Assembly: GCA_001600875.1 (NCBI GenBank) | Contig: BCLD01000001.1 | Span: 2,271,422-2,335,421, forward strand | DNA from: Solicoccozyma terricola | Taxonomy: Eukaryota > Basidiomycota > Tremellomycetes > Filobasidiales > Piskurozymaceae | Direction: 5' to 3' | Length of the DNA stretch: 64,000 bases | Shown here: piece after piece, positions 54,702 to 64,000 of the stretch | Layout: each line of letters begins with the position of its first letter | Position numbering within the stretch: position 1 is the first letter of the stretch | Position numbers and translations under genes: made by a program | Notes under the pieces: model-generated | What the model was told of the DNA's origin: nothing | The model's database searches: none | Seen by the model: only the letters and a program-made list of their open reading frames with translations

Positions 54702-54928
54702 CCGAAAGGGTCGGATATCGGACATGGTCGATGGTCCTTTTACAACGTGCAACTGCCTCGACGAATGTGGTCGAACGTGACCAACGAACGACCATTTGAG
54801 TCGGCTTTGTGCCAAGGTGGGAGATAGGACACACATCCGCAATCCATAAGAGGAGTATCGCAACTGCCCCCCCCCCCCCCCCCCCTTCTCCCCTCCTCTT
54901 ACGAATTCCCTCTTCAAACCGCATAACA

Positions 54929-57247
54929 ATGTCAGGCGAGCCACCACCCGCGGACCAACCTGGTTCTTCCTCGTCAGTCGTGTTGGGGGAACATACAGTA
55001 GCAGCTCTTGGAAGACCTGCTCGTATAGGTCAACTTTACGATGCTAGGTCTGGAACCTTCCTGAGCCAATCCCTGTGGTCAAACTTCAAACAACCACCCC
55101 GAGAGATAAACTCAAACACTTCCATCACTTATCACGAGGATAGGACTAGTCGTTCGAGAGGAACAAGTATGGAAATCTCAGCATCGGTTTCTTTATCCAT
55201 TTTATCAGGCGCAGTGACAGTGAGATGCAAACGGACGACTCGAGCCACAGCTCTCACTTTTGGATGCTAATCTGACAACCACCCATTGCTACAGGTCTCA
55301 GGTTACGGTCATTACCTCGACAGATCTGACGAAAGTGAGGAATGTACGACCATCGTTGCCTTGGCCAAGATCAAAACGACTCGACAAGTCTTGATCGGGG
55401 ACGACGATCTACCCAACGCCATCCAATTGACAACCTCCGCAATTCAAAAGAGCAGAGCCACCCACGTAATCACCGAAATCGAATACGGTGGAAATATCTT
55501 AGCAACCTATACTCAATCAGCCTCACAGAAGTCGTCAACCAACGAAGCGGACGGTAATTTCTCTATCGAATTACTCAAAGGATTTGGTAGCTTGGCCAAT
55601 GCCAAAGGTTCAGCGTTTCTCAACACTTCCGAGGCGGCTCAACTCAACAACTACTCCTTGTCAGCCAGTCTTCAAGGTGACTTTCGAGCAGACGACATCG
55701 CGATCTCTCCAGCAGGAATGTTAGTCAAGATTCAATAGTCATCCAAGCTGGTCGGCGAGGGAGTGCCCCAGAAGCTTACGATGACGCCGCTTGAGCGATA
55801 TGAGGATATCAGTGCTATAAAGCTAGCCAGGGAGCTAGCAGAATCAGACTTGATCTCTTTGATGGGTCTTTTTGACGACTTGAAGACTTTGGCTCAATCT
55901 TGTCAAACCCTTTTCCTCGCCGCCACTGCTGGATCTAATGGAACTCTTACCCCTACTCTGGCCCAATCGTTCCAAACCGAGGCCAAGGTAACCCTCGACT
56001 ATTTAACTCACTACAAGGGTAACCTGGGTAGCTTTCTCGCCAAATACCGAGACCTGCCTCTAGAGGACAACGGCTTGACCGCTGCAAAGTTCATGCTCGA
56101 TGGCAATGCCTTTCGGGACGCTCACCAGGTTATTTTGGCAACCAACCAAAGAAAGTGGACTGTTTTTTCCACTCTTCGTAACTCTGCGACCACCCACGGC
56201 TACCCGTTAATTCTCTCAAGTGTCTTGGGAACAAAGATGGATGGAGATAGTGACAACAACGCCGTTGTCCTCGTCATCATTCCCGAATCAGCCACCACCA
56301 CGACGATCTTTAACATCTATCGAGGCTCTGGGGACTTGATCAAAACGTGGAGAAACCAGATCGCCAAGGACACTACCCAATACTTCACTCACTATGCAGA
56401 TCCAAGGACTGAGGATGACTTACTAAGTCATGATGGGCCATCTGCGAGCTTGAAAGCAGCTCTGACTCAAGCTAAACAAACTGCTCAGCCGTCAATCATC
56501 ATTTTCTCCGTCGCCAGCGATAACTCACGAACCTTCGACTGGAAACCTCTAAACAGCAAAGGCGGCTGGGGTATAATTGTAGACAACATCAATAATACCC
56601 GATACGTGGGAGGATTGAGAGATGGCATTCCTTGGGGAGATGGCGCCATGACTCACGCTGATGGATCCATCTATACTGGAAATTTTGCTATCGGCAAAAA
56701 GAATGGACTGGGTGTCATGACGCATCCTGGCGGAAGCTTCGAGAGGAATGTCTACTACGACAACCAAGTCAGCTGGGACGGGTTTGTTCTGCCATTGACC
56801 GTGAAAGATGGAACAGGTTTAATCGTTGACTATGGACGTGTAGTGTTGAGGAAGAGGGACGACCTTCGAACTCAAGTCGCAAGGATCACCAAACTATTGG
56901 GATGGGCATTGAACGAGCAATACTCACTCACAATGCAATGGACGTATGGGAGACAAGAGGATTCGCTTAACTCTTCACAATACAGCATCACCTTGATTAC
57001 CCCTTCCGTTGGCCGCATCGATCTTCCTCACGCCCCCCTTGACCCCCTGGATATCGAGGCAATACAAGCTGCGCGTATCCTGTCAAGGCGAGAGTTCTCG
57101 GATATCGGTATTTGGGGATACTTTTCAGGGTTGACTGATCGTCGTGACTGGGCTCAAGAAGGAGATTTGTCAATCTTTTTGCAGAGCATAGACGCTCTGC
57201 ATACTGTAATAGAGGACGGTTTCCCGGGAGGTGATTTTCCATCATAA
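54929..57247 (+). pseudogene. stonustoxin (SNTX)-family protein with MORN repeats, interrupted by an in-frame stop
   Basis: Member of the SNTX/neoverrucotoxin-like family, whose N-terminal domain has the MACPF/CDC pore-former fold in fish venoms; fungal relatives are widespread and of unknown function. Exon 1 (54929-55216) carries the family's opening block with the ALGRP and YDARSG motifs. After one short intron exon 2 continues the domain. An in-frame TAG at 55736-55738 cuts the coding sequence, which goes on in the same frame to the stop at 57245-57247. No intron with sensible length and phase removes it. The second half has a helical stalk and, near 56590-56740, two to three MORN-like motifs (YxGxxxxGxxxGxG). 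No signal peptide. It is either a pseudogene, a base error or a readthrough case. Bracketed by direct repeats. Confidence 0.72.
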
Positions 57248-58284
57248 TTTTGTTACGCTCGCTCTATGTCACGTCTGGGTAAACGTATGAAGGGGAAACA
57301 TTTGTATATCTGTAGTCAGTTTGTATCTTGTCCTTTGAAGTATGAAAAGCTCTTTCAATTCATCGTCTTGTTAAAATTCGCAGCTTTTTTTTGTCCCTCG
57401 ACCTAGCAGACTTACCTGCCGCCTCCATCAACTTGTCTGTACCATTAAGATCTCCTCGTTCTGGGCTGCTTTACCGCTAGCAGGTCAAGGAGAACCATTA
57501 ACCCTCCCAGAGCTCCAAGTAAGTCGAATCACAACATCCTTTCATGTAACATCCTTGGAGCCTCACATATGCACCTCTTCCTCTTTGGAAAAATCCGCAG
57601 GGACGAAATAGTTAAGTTTGGACAATCAAGAGCATTCGAAAGTAAATTGATAGCTAAATCAGGACCTTCAGGGGGATTCGTCAAAGCAGTAACATCGAAT
57701 TAAAGACACTACAGGAGAAGAATCATAAGAAGTAAAAAAAAAAAAAAACTGGTAATTTGACTACTTTAGTGAAAAGTTCAGCTGAATTGAAGAAGAGGAA
57801 ATGACTTGTTTCTAGGAAACATGTTCATTTCTCGATTAAAAAGGGACCTGAAAGGCTGAATTCGCTACTGAAGTTAGAAAGTCGGAGGCGGATTTGACTA
57901 CTAATATGTTGACGAGGTGAGTTGTCCATTCCTTATTCTCATTCTCATTCAAGCAATGCTATGATTGCTTGCCTCGACTTGGCTATGTCTTGTGCTGTAA
58001 CAGACGTGTCTGCACCGCCAAGGGGAAACCGATGATGACTGCCTAGTGCTTTCATCATGTAGAACATAGCAGCTTCTATTTATCTCGCATCTTTTGGCAT
58101 GTTTCAGAAGGACAGACTGGTTCTACATGAATCCGAGCTAGTTCTTTCCGAACTTAGAGATGCCACATCTTCACGCCTTTGATCTTGACTTGGAGGGAGG
58201 AGATTGAAGGGGAGCTGGTCAACTTTCTGTCACGACGGGCCCATTTGTCGAAACGTCGCTCATCGACAGCGGTGGAGTGCAGAC
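57248..58284. other. intergenic, SNTX-like / orphan C, convergent
   Basis: 1.04 kb with direct repeat copy 2 at 58003-58100 and an A-run at 57734-57748. No coding exon recognised. Confidence 0.6.
58003..58100. repeat. flanking direct repeat, copy 2
   Basis: Begins GACGTGTCTGCACCGCCAAG and includes CCGATGATGACTGCCTAGT and GCATCTTTTGG. Direct-repeat partner of 54569-54655; the two bracket the SNTX-like gene with about 3.4 kb between them. Confidence 0.85.
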
Positions 58285-59078
58285 TCAGGGCCCATTCACA
58301 CGGCCACTTTCCAGGGACGCATCCGGCTCTGTGTACGTCGTTGAGGGATATTTCGTGGAGAAATTGACGTTGGTCCGCTCCCACCGGATAGCGGAATCTA
58401 CCATAGTTGAATCTACCAAAAATCCATCAAACACCTTAGCACTAAACTCCGAATCTTCTCTGGAAGTGGCTGTTCTCGATGGCTCATCGTCTGTTACGTT
58501 GCATTCTTTGCCAGGCGGCTTATGCTGACTCAGTCGTTTAAGGATCACCTCGTCGCGCTTCAGAAATCCGGTCAAGACATCATCAGTCGTGAATTCAACG
58601 ACGAAAGCGTCGAGAAGTGCCGGATCCGGTGATCTGCCTCCGCGGTACTTGTTCACAGCTGCTTCTAGATAATGTACCACATTGGACGAGTACGGTTCCT
58701 TATTGATAAACAATTTGATGGGCCACACTAATCCCTCTTCACTACGATAGGAGGTATCAGCGAGTTCGGTCGGTTCTACGTAGGTCAGATTCCTCTTGCT
58801 ATATTCTCTGACCAAGTTCTCGATTCCCTCTTTTAGGCCTTTGGCTGCCGGTTGAGTGAAGGTCGATTCTTCATGCCTCATTGTCGCATCGGTTGGCTCA
58901 TCAACAATCGATTGGAACTCGAGACGTGATGTGTCGGCTGGAGCTATGAGGCGGTGCACGTTTCTTTGCGGCACTGAATTGCAATTACGATCGTTAGTGA
59001 TTCATCTTCCTTCTCCTCTAAATCTTGGAATTTCTCACCTTCCTTATTCCGAGATCGACGGGTACGTTTGTTATTCAT
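58285..59078 (-). CDS. orphan protein C, two exons
   Basis: No family recognised. Exon 1 (59039-59078) gives MNNKRTRRSRNKE, a very basic head. A 65-nt intron (58974-59038; gtgagaaa...attcag) joins it to exon 2 (58285-58973) in frame: VPQRNVHRLIAPADTSRLEF. The rest contains a helical region KGLKEGIENLVREYSKRNLT and a mid part that looks globular: VWPIKLFINKEPYSSNVVHY followed by LEAAVNKYRGGRSPDPALLD. A polar tail ends ASLESGRVNGP. 242 residues in all, no signal peptide or TM. The basic N-terminus recalls orphans A and B, but I see no alignable similarity. Start chosen because splicing gives a plausible N-terminus; a shorter start at 58974 is possible. Confidence 0.55.
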
Positions 59079-59838
59079 AACTGTGTGTCTTTGTCTTCAG
59101 TCTCGGTTCGAAAGACGATATGGGCTCTCGGTGGTTGGGGAGAGGGAATCAAAGGTAGCAATACCGACGTGACTGTCGTGGAAAGGTTGATCGTAGGTTG
59201 GAAGCAGGAAATATGACTCCCTCTTTTTTCGACATCGCTTATATACTCTCACTGTCGGACTTTTCACTCGACCCCTGGACATGAAAGGAGCTGATGGTAT
59301 TCAAGTCCCTCGCAGTCCACTCCCTCTGGTGTCTTTGTTTCAAGTCGCCACCCTCGCCACCCTCGCCACCTTCGCCACCGCCACCGCCACCGCCACCCAC
59401 CCCCTGCGCTGCCCACCGTGGGAAATCCCTACTGAGACCCCATTTTCTGGGGTCAAAGTTGGTTTGAATTTGATCCCGCTTTGAGCGAAAACAAGGGGTG
59501 GTTGATCGTCAACAGGGGAAAACAGCATCGACAGCATTTCAGCAACCTTCAACATCAACACACCACCCACCATACACAGCCATACACACCGTGCGAAACA
59601 CACTCACTATCACTCCACACTTCCCTTCTACACCACCACACCCTCGTTTTTCCCCATCTCGCCAGTCGGTTCTCTCGCGTGCAACAAGTCACCATAGACG
59701 ACATAGGCTAGGATATCCTGTTCGAGCGTTCTAAACACAGTCAAATCAAACGGGACTCTTTTGTTTTCAACCTCAACCACACACACACACGCACACCCCC
59801 ACGGTACACGGCACAACCTACAAAACACCAAACACATC
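59079..59838. other. divergent intergenic region with GCCACC repeats
   Basis: 760 bp. 59345-59400 is an imperfect (GCCACC)n / (CTCGCCACC)n repeat; a CA-rich leader (59780-59800) precedes the DUF7729 gene. No coding exon recognised. Confidence 0.55.
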
Positions 59839-61111
59839 ATGTTCTGCAAATCTACCGTCCTTTTCGCAGCCGTAGCAATCCTTGGCGCTGTCAATGCTCA
59901 ACAGTCGGCTTCAGTCAGCGTTAATTCGAGTGAGGTAAGTGTTGGGATGTCCCCAGTGTCGTTTTCATATCAGCACGCTCGCATGCTAACCCTAGCATTC
60001 GTTTTTCGTGCGTTTTGTTTTGTGCCTCGCACAGTCCTCCACCGCCTCGTCTGCCGCTGCATCAGCTTCATCAACCGTCCTCCCCATCTCGACATCCATG
60101 ATCCCGACCAACATCTCCACTGGATGTTCATCATTCCTCGATTCCCTCAACACTGATGCAAAATTCACAACCTGTATGGGTCCTTTGGCGAATATCACTG
60201 CGCTTTATAACCCGATTGCCAACTCCTCTGCCGAGGCTGGGATGGCATCGACCGTCACTTCGACTCTCACCCAACTTTGTGCATCATCAAGTGGATGTAG
60301 CAATTCTCTCATCCAGACCTACCTCTCCTCGTTCTACTCTGCTTGCACTGCAGAACTCACAAACCCAAACTCGTACTCGTCCGACGTCAGGGAGATTTAC
60401 GACTTTTTATACGTCGTCAACCCTTTCATGGGTGCGGTTTGCTCAAAGGACGGATCGAGTCAAAAGTATTGTGTACTTCAAATCGCGGCTTCAGCTGCTG
60501 CAAACATGACGTCGATTCCCGCAAACTCGACTGCTACGAACTCTACAGGGGTGATTTCCACGTTAAAATCTTTCGTAGCAACACAAGACCTCTTCTCCCC
60601 ACAAGTCGCACTCGCAGCCGCCAACCTCGTCATCGTTCAAACAGCAAACACTGCCAACTCCATCACCAGACGTTTCCTATCTCTGCTCCCCAGAGCTGGA
60701 ACATCCGATATCTCATCAAACGCAATAATCACTCCAAACACTACAACTTACCTTTCTACAGGTATCGCATACCTATTCCTCCAACCAAACATGTCGAGCT
60801 CCCTTCTCTGCACGTCATGCACCAAATCCATCCTCGCGAGTTACGTAGCGTGGGAAGCTCAAGTCCCTTACGCTCTAGGTCTCGCTTCGTCTCCTATCCT
60901 CGGTAAACAATCGGCATTGTGGTCGAGTGTTTCATCGACGTGTGGTACGACTTTCATGAATTCAATCACATCGCAAGCTGGCATTCTCAGTGCGAATGGA
61001 ACGTCGTCTCCGTCGACTGGGACGAGTGCGGGTGCTGCTACAGTAGCACAGGTTGGGTTCGTAGGCGTCATCGCTACTATTCTCGGTGTAGCTGGTGCTA
61101 CTCTTTTGTAG
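59839..61111 (+). CDS. DUF7729-type Cys-rich GPI-anchored surface protein
   Basis: Secreted protein of the fungal DUF7729 family. The start at 59839 gives the signal peptide MFCKSTVLFAAVAILGAVNA. One intron near 59935-60035 leads to a Ser/Ala-rich linker and then the domain: GCSSFLDSLNTDAKFTTCMG, then ALYNPIANSSAEAGMASTVT, LTQLCASSSGCSNSLIQTYL and CTAELTNPN-type blocks with regularly spaced Cys. Further on are CSKDGSSQKYCVLQIAASAA, TGIAYLFLQPNMSSSLLCTS (continuing CTKSILASYVAWE) and a C-terminal Ser/Thr/Gly-rich stretch ending in a hydrophobic tail VAQVGFVGVIATILGVAGAT, consistent with GPI attachment. Many N-glycosylation sequons. Stop 61109-61111. Function of the family is not established. 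Confidence 0.85.
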
Positions 61112-61850
61112 ACGGGGTCCCCGAGTTGAAGGGATTGGGACTCTTTCCCCCTCGACATCTCAAACCGGGCGTACTTGGTTACCCCCCGTTGGGATGGCGT
61201 CAGTGGGTTGTACTCACTGCGCAAGGACCATGTTCATCTACTCTTTTTTTTTGTCCCTCCTTGTTTTCTTTTCTCTTTACTCCTCACACTCTTGTTTCGA
61301 TATATCAGTTTCTTCTTCTTCCCCNCCCCCCCCCCCCTCTCCTCTTCTCATTATCACCTTTTTGTCATATTATGAATGGGCTTTTTTTCTGGCGTAATCA
61401 GACACATAGTTATTGGAATAGCCATCAGGTACAGGAATCTACAACTTGCCCCTTTCCCTTGAAAGATACATACAGTGATTGAAAAACACACTAAGAACAA
61501 CGGCGGGATAACCCAATGCGACAATGCGTGGAAATACAACGAAAAATGCATGAATGGATGGGACGGGGACCAGATCTCCCTCATAGCGGCTCAGACTGCG
61601 CTCGGCGTGCCAGTCGATCGAGTTGCATTCCTCGAGAGTGTCTACGGGTGATGACGAATTGGTCGTGATGCGGGTGATAGCGTGTGCGATGGACAGGTAG
61701 TGGCTGAGTGACGACTCGTCGTGTGTTTATGGCGGCTTTCGACGGCCCAGGCAGGATAGCATGTCGATAATCGGGGGGGTGGAGTCTGTAATGGGAACAT
61801 CGGATCCATGAGAGGGTTGTTTGTGGAGCCAAGGCACCGGATTTGATGAC
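61112..61850. other. intergenic, convergent 3' ends
   Basis: 739 bp between the DUF7729 gene and the KAR5-like gene. Pyrimidine-rich 61230-61345 with a poly-C/N artefact at 61325. Nothing else seen. Confidence 0.55.
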
Positions 61851-64000
61851 CTACTGAGACTCTGCATCCTGGGAAGAAACCTCCTCTCGCACTTTCCTGT
61901 ATTCGTCGTAGGCCAGTCGAACAGCACCACGTAGCAGCCGCCAGGCACCCGTACGAAGGACGAGCCAAAGAGAGGTCTAGATTCGGAATATCAGACGTAA
62001 TTCGGTCAGACCAAATTCGGTGAACCAGGCAAGCAGACAGACTCACAGCCACGTAGATGATAGTACCCATCAAACCGAGGACGACATCCAACGCATAGCC
62101 TAAAATCTTTACAATCGGGAGCAACGTAGTTGGACCGGTTGCTACCAAAGATAGAGGAGAGAAGACTGGAGGACATGAATCAGTGTGCATTACAGACAGA
62201 TAGGGAACGGATGCGTTGCCCACCCATGCCAAGCAGCCACGACGTTAATCCCCTCGAGTTCGATGACCTCCATCGATCCTGTTGAAGCTCCGCTCTGATA
62301 TCTTGCAATGCGGTGACAGTATCAGACGCCTCGGCAGCTGACTGGAACAGCGTTTCTCGAAGCGTCTGTGCGACATCGACCGTTTCTTGGAGAGCGTGTT
62401 TGTGTGATGCTTGCAAGGTCTGGAGTACGCGGCGGAGATGAGTATCTGAGATTGTAGCAGACCTCAGCATGACTTACGTTCAGCTCGTTCGCCATATTCA
62501 CACTGGCCTCCAGAGCAGAAGGAAGGGAGGCAATATGATCGTCGATATGATCAAGGCGCTAGTTCGCACTCTCAGGTTCAGAGTTACAAACAGGTTTAGC
62601 TTGTCCAAGCAAATACTCACGCCTGTTATGCTGCTCCCAACAAGGTCCAACTCTTGCCACCTGACACCGATTGCATTCTGAAGTGTAGCACTCAGCAGTC
62701 GGTCAGGAACAGTTCTTCATCTCACTCACCTGCCTATCGATGTGGTCATCCAGAACAGCACGCCCATGAGCTTCGAGTCTTGAAGTCACACCATTAACGG
62801 AGTCCTCGATTTCCACGACTCGATCTGACATGGCCATTGAAAACTACATGTCGAGGTATCAGCAAAGTCCATTAACGGGGTGTCATCCATTTCACACTGA
62901 CCTGATCTAGATTGTATGAGAGTCCAGTGGCGAGCTGGCTCGCATCCGTCAGCCCATCGTCACACCTTTGCTGGACGCCTCGAAACTCACATCATCAAGT
63001 AACACCCTCCCTTCCGTCCTCCACGACCCTCTCATCTCCTGCACGACCTCTCCAACCTCTCTAGATCGATATTGACGCATCTCATCCCAGAATGATCTAC
63101 CTCCTCGTGTGATATCCTCCAGAGCCTGGGAGAGAGCGGAGATCAGGGAATGGGTAGCAGTCGTCGTAGTGCTGAGAAGTGAAGACATGGTCGTCTCTTC
63201 CGTATGCAGTGATTCTGTCGTGCGTTGGAGGTCCTATTCGTGTTTCGTTTAGTCAGCCCGCTAATATGATGTTTTGGAGAGATTCTAGCCAGTCCTCACC
63301 TCCATCTTCTCATCCCATTTCTTCTCCTTGCTCTCGTCTTTTTCCCACTTCCTCCTTTCATGCGTGTTCATCATCTTCAACAATGCGAGTTTCTCCATGG
63401 TTATATTGACATAAAGAGCGTTTACCATGTCTGACTCATTGCCATTTCCCGAAAACAGAAAGAGGAAAAAGAAAAGAGTCAGTTTGGTGCCGAATCGCCG
63501 CCTTGTCACGACCGACGAAGAGAACGCACTGAATCGACGAGTAGATTCCAACGAATGACATAATTTGTCTACTCATTACTCGAACCCCACAATATCAGCC
63601 TTCCATTCCCTCTCCATATTAAGCAAGAACTTCGCTCGTTGGAGAGGGGCCGCCCCCGGGGGGGGGGGGAGGGGGATAACTCACTAGCATCGCTCAAATA
63701 CCCATTATAACTACTCCAATCTTGCGGAGACCTATGCAATGCTCTACATGATCCCCGCCCAACGTCAAAACCCCCACTCCCCTTCATCAAGGATCGAGCG
63801 TTGGACTCACCGAAGACAAGCACCTCTCATCTCCATCGCTTTCTCATCTACCAAAGAATCTCTCAATATCCCGTAATTGAAGGAATCGAATTGGAAAGGA
63901 GACCATAGATTGCATTCTATTGGACCTTTTTGATTCAATGTGTGGATAGAACATAATGTTAATGAGATGGCAACTGATGTTGGAGAGAGGGGGCGGGGGG
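61851..64000 (-). CDS. KAR5/Tht1-like nuclear fusion protein, C-terminal part (5' end outside window)
   Basis: Nuclear envelope/ER membrane protein needed for nuclear fusion after mating. The N-terminal side runs off the right edge. The first exon seen gives SVAISLTLCSIHTLNQKGPI then ECNLW (Kar5 block with LTLC and EC) and SFNYGILRDSLVDEKAMEMR. Joined to the next exon (acceptor catgtag) it reads CLRALHRSPQDWSSYNGYLS, the conserved C-x-AL-x-SPQ-WSSY block. Then AKFLLNMEREWKADI, coiled-coil-like helices (SLISALSQALEDITRGGRSF, MSDRVVEIEDSVNGVTSRLE, ALQETVDVAQTLRETLFQSA) and membrane segments near the C-terminus (LLPIVKILGYALDVVLGLMG, TSLWLVLRTGAWRLLRGAVR). The end is VREEVSSQDAESQ; stop 61851-61853. 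Order of features (Cys domain, coiled coils, terminal TMs) matches Kar5. Confidence 0.78.

Larger units (their letters stand above)
53707..54928. other. intergenic between endosulfine and SNTX-like gene
   Basis: 1.2 kb. Contains direct repeat copy 1 (54569-54655), an 18-bp palindrome and a poly-C run (54868-54885). No gene recognised. Confidence 0.6.

Noticed and set aside
54661..54720. tRNA T-arm-like GGTTCGAACC
   Set aside because: The palindrome would leave a six-base loop for a five-pair stem, and no acceptor, D or anticodon arm can be placed upstream.
54809..54928. Upstream extension of the SNTX-like frame
   Set aside because: It runs through a poly-C artefact and encodes a proline run; the Met at 54929 directly precedes family-like sequence.
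55678..55755. An intron that would remove the in-frame TAG of the SNTX-like gene
   Set aside because: Candidate donors (55678, 55721, 55725) paired with nearby acceptors give introns that are too short (15-19 nt) or shift the frame.
1..64000. CRISPR arrays, bacterial operons or prophage
   Set aside because: The window is clearly eukaryotic nuclear DNA with spliceosomal introns; no array of spaced identical repeats is present.

Overview
The window is nuclear DNA from a basidiomycete yeast, most likely a tremellomycete (Cryptococcus/Kwoniella-like). The evidence is dense genes on both strands, many short introns (mostly 50-80 nt) with gtgagt/gtaagt donors and cag/tag acceptors, and a typical gene set: myo-inositol oxygenase, a glycerophosphoinositol permease, a PalI/Rim9-like protein, an endosulfine, DUF7729 and Kre9-like GPI proteins. 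I do not name a species. The assembly is imperfect: poly-G/C runs carry stray Ns, there are two N gaps (16809-17732 and 51726-51830), and at least one probable 1-nt indel.

Left third (1-15.7 kb). A partial sugar transporter is followed by an HSL-type esterase (-), a PalI/SUR7-family protein (+), an adjacent inositol pair (MIOX and a GIT1-like permease, both -), a second paralogous esterase (+), a Kre9/Knh1-type GPI protein (+) and, convergent with it, the GPI mannosyltransferase SMP3 (-). The theme is uptake and catabolism of sugars and inositol, plus cell-surface and GPI biology.

Middle (15.9-43.1 kb). A multi-pass membrane protein interrupted by the large gap, a TetA-like MFS transporter with an unusual insertion, and ketol-acid reductoisomerase (ILV5). 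Next is a diverged ~2 kb tandem duplication (25.5-29.6 kb) carrying two single-exon orphan genes and a ~491 bp MITE. It is followed by an HpcH/HpaI aldolase, an AIM18-like chalcone-isomerase-fold mitochondrial protein, a CUE-CCCH-Smr protein resembling no-go-decay nucleases, and DNA polymerase zeta (REV3).

Right part (43.4-64 kb). An alpha/beta hydrolase, a secreted alkaline phosphatase, a short-chain dehydrogenase, a type I membrane protein, a 90-bp tandem repeat beside a gap, an endosulfine (IGO1-like) gene with a very long intron, a stonustoxin-family (SNTX) gene with MORN repeats and an in-frame stop, bracketed by direct repeats, a two-exon orphan, a DUF7729 GPI protein and a partial KAR5-like karyogamy gene.

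The most striking observation is in ILV5. The only reading that keeps the invariant S-D-L-Y-G-E metal-binding segment requires a one-nucleotide exon at 23657, flanked by a perfect acceptor and donor. The codon for the Mg-binding aspartate is then assembled from three exons. The second best is the MITE, whose target-site duplication is confirmed by the empty site in the paralogous tandem unit.
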